Source: Clostridiales bacterium | GTDB taxonomy: Bacteria; Bacillota; Clostridia; Saccharofermentanales; Saccharofermentanaceae | Direction of reading: 5' to 3' | DNA length: 64,000 bases | NCBI GenBank assembly: GCA_017554745.1 | Contig: JAFZHS010000013.1 | Span: 1-64,000 of the forward strand | In this document: in pieces, positions 1 to 8,716 of the stretch | Layout of the letters: each line of letters begins with the position of its first letter | Numbering within the stretch: position 1 is the first letter of the stretch | The notes under the pieces: generated by a model | What the model saw: the letters and a program-made list of their open reading frames with translations, nothing else | Database searches by the model: none | Told to the model about the DNA's origin: nothing | Translations under genes and position numbers: made by a program

Positions 1-21
1 AGGGTATAAGACTCTCAACCA

Positions 22-139
<118 letters not shown>

Positions 140-144
140 TAAAT

Positions 145-220
145 TCCTCGATAGCTCAGTCGGTAGAGCGTTCGGCTGTTAACCGAAATGTCACAGGTTC
201 AAGTCCTGTTCGGGGAGCCA
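145..220 (+). tRNA. tRNA-Asn (GTT)
   Basis: A 76-base cloverleaf. The acceptor stem TCCTCGA (145-151) pairs with TCGGGGA ending at 216, the D-arm contains AGCTCAGTCGGTAGAG, anticodon GTT is at 178-180, the T-arm has GGTTCAAGTCC, and CCA is encoded at 218-220. It sits just behind 5S rRNA, as is usual in Firmicute rRNA operons. Confidence 0.97.
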
Positions 221-251
221 AAGCACCAATCCAAGTGATTGGTGCTTTTTT
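221..251 (+). terminator. Intrinsic terminator of the rRNA/tRNA operon
   Basis: AAGCACCAAT pairs perfectly with ATTGGTGCTT across the short loop CCAAGTG, followed by TTTTTT. It directly abuts the encoded CCA of tRNA-Asn. Confidence 0.93.
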
Positions 252-266
252 GTTGCCTTTTTCGAG

Positions 267-285
267 AGTGTAACAATGTTACACT
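267..285. promoter_or_regulatory. 19-bp palindrome, copy 1
   Basis: AGTGTAACAATGTTACACT has perfect 9-bp arms around one central base. There is no T-run, so it does not look like a terminator. It lies 75 bp upstream of the gene at 361 and is identical to 17014-17032 upstream of a cupin gene. This suggests an operator for a dimeric repressor, which I could not identify. Confidence 0.6.
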
Positions 286-360
286 ATTGCCTGTGACGGT
301 TCTTTCTAATAGAATGACCTTATCAGAACCGATTACTACTTGAATTGAAGGAGGCAAATT

Positions 361-915
361 ATGGGCTTATTCTCGAATTTATTTGGCGACAGCGGCAAAG
401 ATCTTGATAACGCATTGAGCAAGATGAAGAATCTGGCAGATAACTTCGTCGATGAAGATGAAGCAAGGCTTCGTCAGAATAAGACAACAGCTCCTTCAGG
501 TTCAGTATCTCTTGGTAATAATCCCAGGCCGGTTTCCGTTACTCCGGTCGTTGAGGAAGAAGGACCTTCGGGCGATTCATGGGGTCCTACGATGCCTGAC
601 GAACCTAATCAGTTTAATTCCGGTATGAATTATCAGGACTATTTTTCTTCTGTTTTCAATGAGGCTTTCTCCGGATATCAGATCGACAAGAAAGACGTAA
701 GAGACGGCAGAGCCATGGTTTTCACTTTTTTGCAGGCAGGAACCGTTAAGCTCGTCGTAGAGGTTATTTCCGAGAGGAGCAATCCTAATAAGTTAAGGGA
801 AGACTGCAGAAAGCAGCATATTCCTTACCTGCGTTATTACTACGATTACGACGGATGGTGGAATACCAAGTCTTATGTGACAAGGCGCACATCAAAGGCG
901 CTCGGCATTGGCTAA
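361..915 (+). CDS. Hypothetical protein, 184 aa
   Basis: I do not recognise this family with certainty. The start has a good ribosome site (GGAGG at 350-354). The N-terminal third is hydrophilic and low in complexity (P, S, E), with no signal peptide or membrane segment. Residues about 90-180 look like a compact folded domain ending in an aromatic-rich segment (LRYYYDYDGWW). That part loosely recalls small nuclease-like folds, but no catalytic motif is clear. Upstream are the 19-bp palindrome at 267 and an inverted repeat (CGGTTCT at 298-304, AGAACCG about 325-332), so it may be a regulated gene. The next gene starts 9 bp later, suggesting co-transcription. Confidence 0.8.
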   Translation: MGLFSNLFGDSGKDLDNALSKMKNLADNFVDEDEARLRQNKTTAPSGSVSLGNNPRPVSVTPVVEEEGPSGDSWGPTMPDEPNQFNSGMNYQDYFSSVFNEAFSGYQIDKKDVRDGRAMVFTFLQAGTVKLVVEVISERSNPNKLREDCRKQHIPYLRYYYDYDGWWNTKSYVTRRTSKALGIG

Positions 916-924
916 AGAGGGCAG

Positions 925-1698
925 ATGATCTCAAAATTCAAGAGCTTACTGGCCATATATGTTTTCGTAGGCGCACTGTGTGTTACCGGTGCGGGTTATC
1001 TCACATATCTGTATCCTGATAAGAGCCATTTATGGCTTATCTTGGCGTTCACGGTTATTTTGATGACGATGCTGACGCTGTCTAAGATCGGCAGGAAAAA
1101 GTTCAAGGACGAGATATTGTCTTATTATCTGGATTGCCATGTTAAGGAGTATCTGGACAGGGTCGAAAAACTCATGGGCAAAAAGCATTTCAGATCGGAT
1201 AAGTCTGCATATGCATATTTGACCTCGATGGGGTATTCTGCGCTGGGTGACTACGATGAATCTTTTGAACGTGCTAAGAAGATCACTGTCAGATCCCATA
1301 TGCCTGAGTATTATAAGAGAGTAATCGATTATTACATCAACAAAGGCGATTACGAGGAAGCTTCCGGGAATCTGACAGAGCTTTCTGAACTTGGCCGCAG
1401 TATTACTTCTCCTGTTTACCGCGACCAGATCACGATCTTCGTAAAGGCGCGCGAATACAACATCCGGATCAAGCAGGGCAACTTAGACGGCGCCGAAGAG
1501 TTTTATTCCGAATTATACAAGCAGTGTGATGACCAGCCCCTGATCGTAAGGGCCAGCGTATCCGTTATGCTTGGCGATATTATCCTTCAAAAGGGTGACA
1601 AAGAGCGTGCTTATCCGTACCTTAAGTTCGCATCCGAAAACGGAGGCGATACCAAGTACAAAAAGCTGTCTGATGAGCTCCTGGCAAAGATCAGCTGA
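925..1698 (+). CDS. Membrane protein with TPR-like repeats, 257 aa
   Basis: Two hydrophobic helices (about residues 7-28 and 34-52) form an N-terminal membrane hairpin. The rest is soluble and helical, with pairs such as AYAYLTSMGYSALGDYDESF and YYKRVIDYYINKGDYEEAS that resemble tetratricopeptide repeats. It is probably an inner-membrane-anchored scaffold with a cytoplasmic TPR-like domain; the partner is unknown. It follows the gene at 361 by 9 bp and ends one base before the convergent zinc-ribbon gene. Confidence 0.8.
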   Translation: MISKFKSLLAIYVFVGALCVTGAGYLTYLYPDKSHLWLILAFTVILMTMLTLSKIGRKKFKDEILSYYLDCHVKEYLDRVEKLMGKKHFRSDKSAYAYLTSMGYSALGDYDESFERAKKITVRSHMPEYYKRVIDYYINKGDYEEASGNLTELSELGRSITSPVYRDQITIFVKAREYNIRIKQGNLDGAEEFYSELYKQCDDQPLIVRASVSVMLGDIILQKGDKERAYPYLKFASENGGDTKYKKLSDELLAKIS

Positions 1699-1699
1699 A

Positions 1700-2818
1700 T
1701 CAGCCGCCCATTCCTCCGGACAGTGTATTGATCAGCAGTGAGAGCAGGCCTGTTAAGATCGGCATGGAAAGGAAACCGAGCACGATAAACAGGATGATCT
1801 TCCACAGATAAGAAGGCGCATCGCAGAATGTCGCACCGGTCTGACCGTTGATGGCGACATTGTACGTTTTATTGGCGTGCTTATATGTGGCAAGATACAT
1901 CGGTGCCAAAATGTATTTGAACGTTACGTTGTAATAGTTTGTAGAGAGCTTAACTTCCTTTACGCAGTCGCCCCTGTGCTCGATACGCTCGTGCTCACCG
2001 ATGTCGTGCCTGAGCTTCTGATCGATGTAGACCTTCGCGCGCTCCCAGCCGTCATTAAGACCGACCGTATAACGCTCGGCTGCAAAGCCTGCAAGATATT
2101 CCGGCGCATATGGAACGAGCTGTGTAAAGTTAAAAGTCTGCACCTTTGATATAAAGGGATGTCTTACTTTGTCGGTCGCGAAAACGATCTGGTCGTCGAT
2201 GAAGTAATTGCATACGCCTTTATAGTTCTTATATGTGGTATAAGAACCGTCTTTGGTCTCGTGGGTGAAACCGACTTTGGCTACGTAAGAAGAGACCGTG
2301 TCGGTATCAAATGTCCAGAAGGGCAGATAAAGACCTACCAAGTTCTCGAGCTTGGCATTCAGGACTGCCTTGGGAACAAAACGCTTCGTTTTTACATTGT
2401 TCTCAAAACATTTCTGGGCTCTGTCTTTATCTACGAAAAAGGGGATCAGGGCGCCGGGTGCCATGATCTGCTCATTCTCTGCGGCAGGCATTACGCTTGT
2501 TGATCCGCAGAAAGGACAGCATCCTGATACCTGTGAAGCATCGTAAAGAGCCTGACCGCCGCAGTTTGCACATACGATCAGTTTACGGACCACACCCCAG
2601 TTGACGCTCGCGCGCTGGACTGCGGAATTGAAATCTAATTCTTCGATAACTTTTCCTGCTTCAGGCTGCGGCAACGCTCTGGACGTACCGCAGAAAGGGC
2701 ACAGCATCGTAAGTGTTGCAGGATCGTACTTGACGGTAGCGCCGCATCCCGGGCACTTAACGTCAGTATTTGACATGGTGACTTCATTGATGATCTGAAC
2801 ATTAGCATTTTCTGACAT
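1700..2818 (-). CDS. TFIIB-type zinc-ribbon membrane-tail protein, 372 aa
   Basis: Two zinc ribbons are visible near residues 22-43 (CPGC...CPFC) and about 83-104 (CANC...CPFC), followed by a long soluble domain and a C-terminal hydrophobic helix near 340-362. Such proteins are common in Clostridia and annotated only as TFIIB-type zinc ribbon-containing; their biochemical role is not established. The start at 2818 has a G-rich ribosome site (GGGGGG on the minus strand) about 7 bp upstream. An internal ATG at 2773, just before the first ribbon, is a possible alternative start. The gene is convergent with the TPR-like gene, with one base between the stop codons. Confidence 0.85.
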   Translation of the reverse strand: MSENANVQIINEVTMSNTDVKCPGCGATVKYDPATLTMLCPFCGTSRALPQPEAGKVIEELDFNSAVQRASVNWGVVRKLIVCANCGGQALYDASQVSGCCPFCGSTSVMPAAENEQIMAPGALIPFFVDKDRAQKCFENNVKTKRFVPKAVLNAKLENLVGLYLPFWTFDTDTVSSYVAKVGFTHETKDGSYTTYKNYKGVCNYFIDDQIVFATDKVRHPFISKVQTFNFTQLVPYAPEYLAGFAAERYTVGLNDGWERAKVYIDQKLRHDIGEHERIEHRGDCVKEVKLSTNYYNVTFKYILAPMYLATYKHANKTYNVAINGQTGATFCDAPSYLWKIILFIVLGFLSMPILTGLLSLLINTLSGGMGG

Positions 2819-2829
2819 AGCATTACCCC

Positions 2830-3894
2830 CCTATCCCTAGGAATTCCGAGATTATTGTATCAAATTCGGAGAATTAAGTTAATGTTAAGTTAAGGTTTAG
2901 CGATTAGGCAGTTAAGGTTCGATATGTAGAATGAACATCGTAAGGGATAGGAACGTGACAGTTCCTCTTAGGAATAGAAAGAAAGGGGTCGCAAATATGT
3001 GGAATAGGAAAAACGTAAAGCAAAAGGGCAAGAAGAGCTTTTTTGGAAACTATTGGAAGTGTGTGCTCGTCGCATTGATCCTGGCTGTGGTAGTAGGTGC
3101 AACCGGAGCAGCCGGAAGCTCAGTCGGATCTTCGATCGGAAGCGCAGCAGGCATGATGCAAAACTACGAGGATAACAAAAGCACGGGTGATTCTTCATCT
3201 GATGATCTGAGTGAGACAGATTTTGATATCGAGATCGATCCGGGTACCGGAGTCACAACTCACATCTCACAGGATGATGAGGAATTCACCGGAGTCCTGG
3301 CAGGAGCCTTGATCGGAATAGCAGTCATATTCTTCATCGTAATGCTGATAGCTACTGCATTCTCACTGGCAATCAGGTATTTCCTCATGGCACCGTTTGA
3401 ATACGGATGCAGGAAGTTCTTCAGGAAGAATCTCGATGAACCCGCAAAGCTCAGCAACATCGTATATGTTTTCGATTCAAAGAACTACAAGAATGTCGTA
3501 AAGACAGCATTCTTAAGAGATCTTTTTATCTTCCTCTGGAGCCTGCTTTTCATCATTCCGGGAATCATCAAGTCATATGAGTACAGACTGGTTCCTTATA
3601 TCGTAAGCGAAGATCCTACGATCAACTTCAGAAGCGCTTTGGATCAGAGCAAGGAACTCATGAAGGGCAACAAATGGAGAACCTTTGTACTTGACCTCTC
3701 ATTCATCGGTTGGGATCTTCTGTCAGCACTGTCATTCGGTCTTGCAGGAATCTTCTTCGTAGAGCCTTACAAGGCAGCAACGGATGCAGCACTCTATGAG
3801 TCGATCAAGTATGGTATCAACGCCGCATAATATGGGATAGGTCATGAAAATCGGAATAGGGACAGATATAAGGAAATTCGGGAATAGGAATAGG
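2830..3894. repeat. Cluster of GGRATAGG octamers around the DUF975 gene
   Basis: Copies of GG(A/G)ATAGG or one-mismatch variants occur at 2830-2837 (reverse), 2944-2951, 971-978 of the same kb (2971-2978), 3001-3008, 3834-3841, 3853-3860, 3881-3888 and 3887-3894. All flank or begin the gene at 2997. None are seen within the gene body beyond its second codon. The function is unknown; a binding site or an mRNA element is possible. Confidence 0.4.
2997..3830 (+). CDS. DUF975-family integral membrane protein, 277 aa
   Basis: The upstream in-frame ATG at 2931 lacks a ribosome site, whereas ATG 2997 follows AAAGGGG by about 9 bp, so I start there. One transmembrane helix lies near residues 20-42, followed by an acidic extracytoplasmic loop (about 60-100). 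Several more helices follow, including the stretch FIFLWSLLFIIPGIIKSYEY, a hallmark of DUF975 proteins (PF06161). The later motif with a polar RSALDQSKELMKGNKW segment also fits the family. Function is unknown in the family; a role in envelope homeostasis is a guess. It is transcribed divergently from the zinc-ribbon gene. Confidence 0.85.
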   Translation: MWNRKNVKQKGKKSFFGNYWKCVLVALILAVVVGATGAAGSSVGSSIGSAAGMMQNYEDNKSTGDSSSDDLSETDFDIEIDPGTGVTTHISQDDEEFTGVLAGALIGIAVIFFIVMLIATAFSLAIRYFLMAPFEYGCRKFFRKNLDEPAKLSNIVYVFDSKNYKNVVKTAFLRDLFIFLWSLLFIIPGIIKSYEYRLVPYIVSEDPTINFRSALDQSKELMKGNKWRTFVLDLSFIGWDLLSALSFGLAGIFFVEPYKAATDAALYESIKYGINAA

Positions 3895-3908
3895 TTATAA
3901 TATGAGCA

Positions 3909-3937
3909 GCCGGAGGAGATTCGTCTCCTCCGGCCGG
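3909..3937 (+). terminator. Hairpin, probable terminator downstream of DUF975 gene
   Basis: GCCGGAGGAGA and TCTCCTCCGGC form an 11-bp stem with TTCG tetraloop, followed by only a short T-run (CGGCTTT). A perfect TATAAT at 3896-3901 lies just upstream. If that is a real promoter, the hairpin would sit at the start of the response-regulator transcript and could act as an attenuator. Confidence 0.6.
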
Positions 3938-3957
3938 CTTTGGAAATGGAGCACTTT

Positions 3958-4641
3958 ATGGGTTACAAAGTATTGGTCGCAGACGATGAGAAGGAGATCA
4001 GGAATCTCTTAAGACTCTACCTCGAGAATGATGAATTCGAAGTGGCTGAAGTAGCTACAGGCGAAGAAGTATCGGGCGCCATGGAGAGCTTTAAGCCTGA
4101 TGTCGTTTTGCTCGATGTCATGATGCCCGGAAAAGACGGCATCCATGTTCTCAAGGACATCAGAGCGGTAAGCAACGTTCCCGTCATGATAATCTCCGCG
4201 AGGACAGCTGACGCCGAGAGGATCTTAGGCCTTAATGTCGGCGCAGACGATTATATCTGCAAGCCTTTTAATCCGCTGGAAGTCGTTGCCCGTGTAAAGT
4301 CGCTCTTAAGAAGATTCCACGCCCTCGGAGGCAGTGAAGAGAAGAAAGAGACCATCACATGCGGTGATCTCGTGCTTGATACCGATAAGTGCCTGCTCCT
4401 CAAGGGCGAACAGTCTTTGGAGCTTACATCAGTCGAATATAAGATAATGGAGCTTCTCATGAAGCATCCCGGCAAAGTCTATACGAAGCAGCAGATCTAT
4501 GAATATGCATGGGGCGAAGATTATTTCGTTGCCGATAACAATATCATGGTCGCCATAAGCAAGCTCAGGACCAAGCTCGACAGTGATCCTTCACGCTACA
4601 TAAAGACATTGCGCGGCCTGGGCTACAGGCTTGAAGCGTGA
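3958..4641 (+). CDS. OmpR/PhoB-type response regulator, 227 aa
   Basis: Receiver domain about residues 1-115 with acidic pair near D9-D10, phosphoacceptor D53 in VVLLDVMMP, and the conserved K of CKPFNP. A winged-helix DNA-binding domain (about 128-226) ends in the typical YIKTLRGLGYRLEA. Start chosen at ATG 3958, since GGAG lies 6 bp upstream; in-frame TTG 3940 and ATG 3946 lack such a site. The sensor kinase gene follows after 31 bp. The target genes are unknown; the lipoprotein genes downstream are candidates. Confidence 0.92.
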   Translation: MGYKVLVADDEKEIRNLLRLYLENDEFEVAEVATGEEVSGAMESFKPDVVLLDVMMPGKDGIHVLKDIRAVSNVPVMIISARTADAERILGLNVGADDYICKPFNPLEVVARVKSLLRRFHALGGSEEKKETITCGDLVLDTDKCLLLKGEQSLELTSVEYKIMELLMKHPGKVYTKQQIYEYAWGEDYFVADNNIMVAISKLRTKLDSDPSRYIKTLRGLGYRLEA

Positions 4642-4672
4642 AGAAACAAGGGTTTTGCGGGAGGACTGAAAG

Positions 4673-5857
4673 GTGAGCAGTGAAAGACAGCTGAGAGGCT
4701 TTATTCTTTCCAGATTCTTTCTGGTCCTCATTGTTACCAGCATTGTCGAATTCGCGATCGTACTCGTGGTCAACAGATGCCTGATACCTTTTATAATCAA
4801 GGTCTTTAATCTTGAAGCAATCGTATCTCCCGAGAGTTCAGAGAAACTTTTCCTTATTTTATTTGTCGTAGCAGCTACAGCCATAGTCAATAAAGTATGG
4901 CCGTATTTCCATGCATCGCCCGAAAGCACTTATAATGCGCTGATAGGCCTGCTGTCAGGGTCCGGCGATAACAAAGCGGCTGTCCAGACAGTCATTAACC
5001 TGCATGAGCATCCGGGAGCAGCATGGCTTCTGGCATTGTCATTGCTGGTTATCGCGATAATACTCGTGACGCCGTATGTCGTAGCAGGTATTGTTTTCGC
5101 GTTGTCCGCGGCAAAAGAGATCCGCAAGCTCGAGCACGAAAAAGATGAAGCGCGCAAAGCTGAAGAAAAGCGGCGTTACCTCATGATCTCCAATATCGTT
5201 CACGACCTGAAGACCCCCATGACCACCGTCTACGGTTATGCGAAGGCATTAAATGACGGCATGGTACCTCCTGAGAAGAATACCGAATATCACGAAGCGA
5301 TAATGGCTAAGACCGACAGGATGAACGAAGTCGTAGCGCTTCTTTTAGACTATGTAAAGCTCGACAGCGAAGGCTTTATTCTCAAGAAAGAAAAGACCGA
5401 TATCTGCGAGACGGTACGTGCCTGCTGCGCTTTGAGCTATACCGATGCGGAAGTCGCAGGTGATACTTTGACCGTAAATATCCCTGATGACCCGGTCTAT
5501 ATCGAAGCGGACGGCAAGCAGCTCGCACGCGTCATTACAAACCTCATTACCAATGCGATCCGGCATAATCCCGAAGGCACAAAGATAGGGGTGTCAGTCA
5601 CTTCAGATGAAGATACCAGGATCTTTGTGGCTGATACCGGCGATGAGATAGCTGAGGATATGAAGGAACAGATCTTCGAGCCTTTTGTAACGGGCGACGA
5701 ATCGCGCGCTTCAGACGGCGGTACGGGCCTGGGGCTCCCTTTGTCTTCGCGAATTTGCGAGATGCACGGATTCAGCTTAAAGCTCGCCCAGAAGCCTGAG
5801 ATCAACCGCTACAGGCTTGGAGAAGAATATAAGAAGGTATTCGTTATTACGATCTAA
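4673..5857 (+). CDS. Sensor histidine kinase, 394 aa
   Basis: GTG start behind GGGAGG. Membrane helices lie near residues 12-35, 58-75 and 117-146. A coiled stretch leads to the HisKA domain with phosphoacceptor H177 (NIVHDLKTP), then HATPase_c with N-box (NLITNAIRHN), G1 (VADTGDEI) and G2 (GGTGLGLPLS). It is the partner of the preceding regulator. The extracellular part is small, so the sensed signal may be in or near the membrane. No terminator is visible before the next gene. Confidence 0.92.
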   Translation: MSSERQLRGFILSRFFLVLIVTSIVEFAIVLVVNRCLIPFIIKVFNLEAIVSPESSEKLFLILFVVAATAIVNKVWPYFHASPESTYNALIGLLSGSGDNKAAVQTVINLHEHPGAAWLLALSLLVIAIILVTPYVVAGIVFALSAAKEIRKLEHEKDEARKAEEKRRYLMISNIVHDLKTPMTTVYGYAKALNDGMVPPEKNTEYHEAIMAKTDRMNEVVALLLDYVKLDSEGFILKKEKTDICETVRACCALSYTDAEVAGDTLTVNIPDDPVYIEADGKQLARVITNLITNAIRHNPEGTKIGVSVTSDEDTRIFVADTGDEIAEDMKEQIFEPFVTGDESRASDGGTGLGLPLSSRICEMHGFSLKLAQKPEINRYRLGEEYKKVFVITI

Positions 5858-5944
5858 ACAGCCTGCCCCGGCGCATTAATTAGCATATTAAGGGATTTTG
5901 AAGTAAAATCTTATCTTGAAATAAAGAAAAGGAACATTTTTCAC

Positions 5945-6523
5945 ATGAAGAATACCAGGATCGGCAGATCACTCAGGAGAATAACGGCAGGAATCCTTCT
6001 TGCATCTTTGGCAATAGTACTTTGTTCATGCGGTGTCGCAAGCAAAGGCGCGCTGGTCAAGTTCGGCAAGGACAATTACGGTGACTGCAAATATATAAGC
6101 CAGACACGCGATAATCTCAACGGTACCGAGAGACGTATCGTTGTGCTCGAGGATAAGGCTACAGGGATCAGGTACGAAGTTACTTCCAAGAAGACTCAGG
6201 ACAGCAAGAGCGCAGTTACTTCTTCCAATTTTGACGGCCTTTATGTCGAGTATTTGATCAATGCAGGCGCAGGCGGTGAGATAGAAGTACTGAAGGAACA
6301 GTATCATTTCACTTTTGATTATGAGTACGGCAAGTTCAACATCAATTTTATCGACCGCGGAAGCAGCGAAAATGCCGAGCCGGTCACTGAAGAGTTTGAT
6401 AAGATCCTTGCAAAATACGACGACAGGAATATCCGCCCTAAGACATATCACGTCTATGTCAATTCGACTGCTTTCATAGGATCTTACAACGCATCTGACA
6501 AGACATATACTCCTAACGGTTGA
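5945..6523 (+). CDS. Lipoprotein, paralogue 1 of 3, 192 aa
   Basis: The N-terminus is basic and hydrophobic and ends in a lipobox (VLCSC). The mature part begins with a signature (VKFGKDNYGDCKYI) that recurs in the next two proteins, then RRIVVLEDKATGIRYEVTS. It is exported and lipid-anchored; the function is unknown. It is the first gene of an apparent run that continues through the second two-component system. The family signature does not match any domain I can name. Confidence 0.85.
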   Translation: MKNTRIGRSLRRITAGILLASLAIVLCSCGVASKGALVKFGKDNYGDCKYISQTRDNLNGTERRIVVLEDKATGIRYEVTSKKTQDSKSAVTSSNFDGLYVEYLINAGAGGEIEVLKEQYHFTFDYEYGKFNINFIDRGSSENAEPVTEEFDKILAKYDDRNIRPKTYHVYVNSTAFIGSYNASDKTYTPNG

Positions 6524-6545
6524 TCTCGGAAATAGAGGAATCTGT

Positions 6546-7142
6546 ATGCAAAAGGCAATTTCCAAATCCGCATTAAGAAGAACTGCAGCAGGGATCCTGG
6601 TCATTGCGGCAGTTTTATCTCTTTGTTCGTGTACTGTCAGGAGCAAGAACAGTCTTCTGAAGTATGCAAAAGAAGTTTACGGCGACTGCAAATTCATTAA
6701 GGAAGATCACGGCGGAAGCGGAAATACCGAATACCGCACTCTGTATCTGCAGGATAAGGAGACCGGCATCAAATATACGGTCACTTCCGGCATGAACAGT
6801 TCTTCTGCAGCATCTGACGTTATTCCGCCTTCGAGCACGACATCTGATTTCAAGGATAAGTATTATGACTATCTTTTCGATGAGGCGGAAAAGGATCTTA
6901 AATCTTTAGAGGAAAAATACGATTGCGGCATCAGTCATTACGGAGAGAGTGTCAGGCTCGTTTTTGACGGAGACATCGATGAGAATGACGCTAAAAAAGT
7001 TGCCGACAAGATCGATGATGTCTTTGCCGATTATGATGTAAAAGATATGCGCTTTGTCAGCTATACCATCTATTACAATGGCGATCAGATATTCGGTTAC
7101 TACAACGTAAAGACCGGCAATTACCAGTCTGAAGTGGATTGA
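6546..7142 (+). CDS. Lipoprotein, paralogue 2 of 3, 198 aa
   Basis: Same plan as its neighbours: signal peptide with lipobox LSLCSC, signature LKYAKEVYGDCKFI, then YLQDKETGIKYTVTS. A Ser/Pro-rich insertion lies near residues 80-100. It sits 22 bp after paralogue 1 and one base before paralogue 3, so this is a tandem duplication in one transcript. The function is unknown. Confidence 0.85.
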   Translation: MQKAISKSALRRTAAGILVIAAVLSLCSCTVRSKNSLLKYAKEVYGDCKFIKEDHGGSGNTEYRTLYLQDKETGIKYTVTSGMNSSSAASDVIPPSSTTSDFKDKYYDYLFDEAEKDLKSLEEKYDCGISHYGESVRLVFDGDIDENDAKKVADKIDDVFADYDVKDMRFVSYTIYYNGDQIFGYYNVKTGNYQSEVD

Positions 7143-7143
7143 T

Positions 7144-8007
7144 ATGAGAACCCGTAATGCAGTGAAAAGGATGGCTATATTCCTGATGATGTTCGCGATG
7201 GTTTGCGCGCTCTGTTCGTGCAGGGTATCGCGCAAATCAGATCTTATCCGCTATGCGAAAAGTAATTACGGCGACTGTGAATTCATAAGGCAGGACCACA
7301 CAGGAAGCGGAAATGACGAGGTGCGCACGGTCTATCTTAAAGACAAGGAGACCGGCATCGAATACAGCGTTACTTCATCCATGTCATCGGTCGTTATCGA
7401 CGGAAGCGTTTTCGGGCATCACGAGAATAAATCTTCTGATTTTGACACGAAATATCAGGCCTATCTCTTGGACAAAGCAGACAGAGGACTATCTGATCTG
7501 GCAGAAGAATACGGTTTCAGTTTTGATCCGGATACCGGTATTTACAAGCTGAGTTTTGACAGCCGTGAAAGCGGGGAAAATGCAAAGAAGGCCGTAAAAG
7601 AAGTTGATAAGCTTCTTGCAAAGTACGATACGAAAAATCTCCGCCCCATGAACTATCTGCTTTATGTTGATGAGAATGTTTACATCGGTTCTTACGATGC
7701 TTCGATCGGTGAATATATCAAGTCGAATGAATTCGATATCATAGATTATGTCCATGAGAATTACGATCCGGATGCGGTATTTTTAGATTCGCTCGGCGCT
7801 TACATTAACCAGTTCCTGTCATACGAAGAAATAGATGAGTTATTTCCTTCAGAAGGAGACGGTGTGCCGATGGGAACCGCATACTACTTCAGGGATAAAG
7901 ATGGTGATATCTTTATTGCGATCGATCTGGATGAGTTCGGCGCAAATGTCAGCGGGATCAGGCTTTTCCGTGACTACGCGTACGGCATGGAAGAGATCGA
8001 ATACTAA
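7144..8007 (+). CDS. Lipoprotein, paralogue 3 of 3, 287 aa
   Basis: Lipobox ALCSC, signature IRYAKSNYGDCEFI and YLKDKETGIEYSVTS align with the other two paralogues. It carries about 90 extra C-terminal residues (from about 195) that the others lack, rich in D/E and aromatics. The stop is 9 bp before the response-regulator start, with the regulator's GGAGG in the gap, so lipoprotein and two-component genes are probably co-expressed. It might act as an accessory sensor or a target of that system. Confidence 0.85.
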   Translation: MRTRNAVKRMAIFLMMFAMVCALCSCRVSRKSDLIRYAKSNYGDCEFIRQDHTGSGNDEVRTVYLKDKETGIEYSVTSSMSSVVIDGSVFGHHENKSSDFDTKYQAYLLDKADRGLSDLAEEYGFSFDPDTGIYKLSFDSRESGENAKKAVKEVDKLLAKYDTKNLRPMNYLLYVDENVYIGSYDASIGEYIKSNEFDIIDYVHENYDPDAVFLDSLGAYINQFLSYEEIDELFPSEGDGVPMGTAYYFRDKDGDIFIAIDLDEFGANVSGIRLFRDYAYGMEEIEY

Positions 8008-8016
8008 GGAGGATAC

Positions 8017-8715
8017 ATGCGTTACGACTGTTTGATAATCGATGACGAGAAAGAGCTTGCAAATAATACTGCCGAGTATTTCAATATGTTCGACGTTAAG
8101 ACAGCGGCCGTATATTCCGCAGCTGAGGCAAATGCTTTCCTGAGCAATAACGAACCTGGCATCGTGCTCCTCGACATAAATCTTTCTGACGGCAGCGGCT
8201 TTGAGCTCTGCAAGAAGATACGTCAGACTCTTAATATCCCGATCCTTTTTATTTCAGCGAGAAATACTGATGACGACAAGATAATCGCCCTTAATATCGG
8301 AGGTGACGATTACATCGAGAAGCCTTATTCTCTGGGCGTTCTGCTCGCCAAGGTAAAGGTCGTCTTAAAGCGTTTTGCAAGTGTGGATCCCGATGCTTCG
8401 TCCGCAGCGAAAACAGATTTTGATGACGGCTATCTTAAGCTTGATTCAGCTAACAAGACTGTTTACGTCATGGGCGAGGAAAAGAAGATAACATCGATCG
8501 AATGGAAGCTTTTGGACTATCTGATCGCGAACAAAAACAGGCTCGTTACGAAGAATGAGATCTTCGATAATGTTTGGAACGACAGGTTTACCACAGACGG
8601 TACGCTTAACGTACATATCAGAAAGATCAGGGAAGCGATCGAGAAGGATGCGCAGGATCCGAAGTATATCGTGACCGTATGGAAAGAAGGCTACAAGTTC
8701 GTAGCACCCGAATAA
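8017..8715 (+). CDS. OmpR-type response regulator, 232 aa
   Basis: Receiver domain with acidic residues D9/D10/E11, phosphoacceptor D53 (IVLLDINLSDG), S/T and K of FISARN and IEKPYS. A C-terminal winged helix ends in PKYIVTVWKEGYKFVAPE. The strong GGAGG lies 6 bp before ATG. The sensor kinase starts one base after the stop. With the downstream ABC genes this resembles regulator-sensor-exporter modules for antimicrobial or envelope-stress response in Firmicutes. Confidence 0.92.
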   Translation: MRYDCLIIDDEKELANNTAEYFNMFDVKTAAVYSAAEANAFLSNNEPGIVLLDINLSDGSGFELCKKIRQTLNIPILFISARNTDDDKIIALNIGGDDYIEKPYSLGVLLAKVKVVLKRFASVDPDASSAAKTDFDDGYLKLDSANKTVYVMGEEKKITSIEWKLLDYLIANKNRLVTKNEIFDNVWNDRFTTDGTLNVHIRKIREAIEKDAQDPKYIVTVWKEGYKFVAPE

Positions 8716-8716
8716 T

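Noticed and set aside
267..285. TnrA/GlnR nitrogen box
   Set aside because: That consensus is TGTNA-N7-TNACA (17 bp); the palindrome here is a 15-bp core with different spacing.
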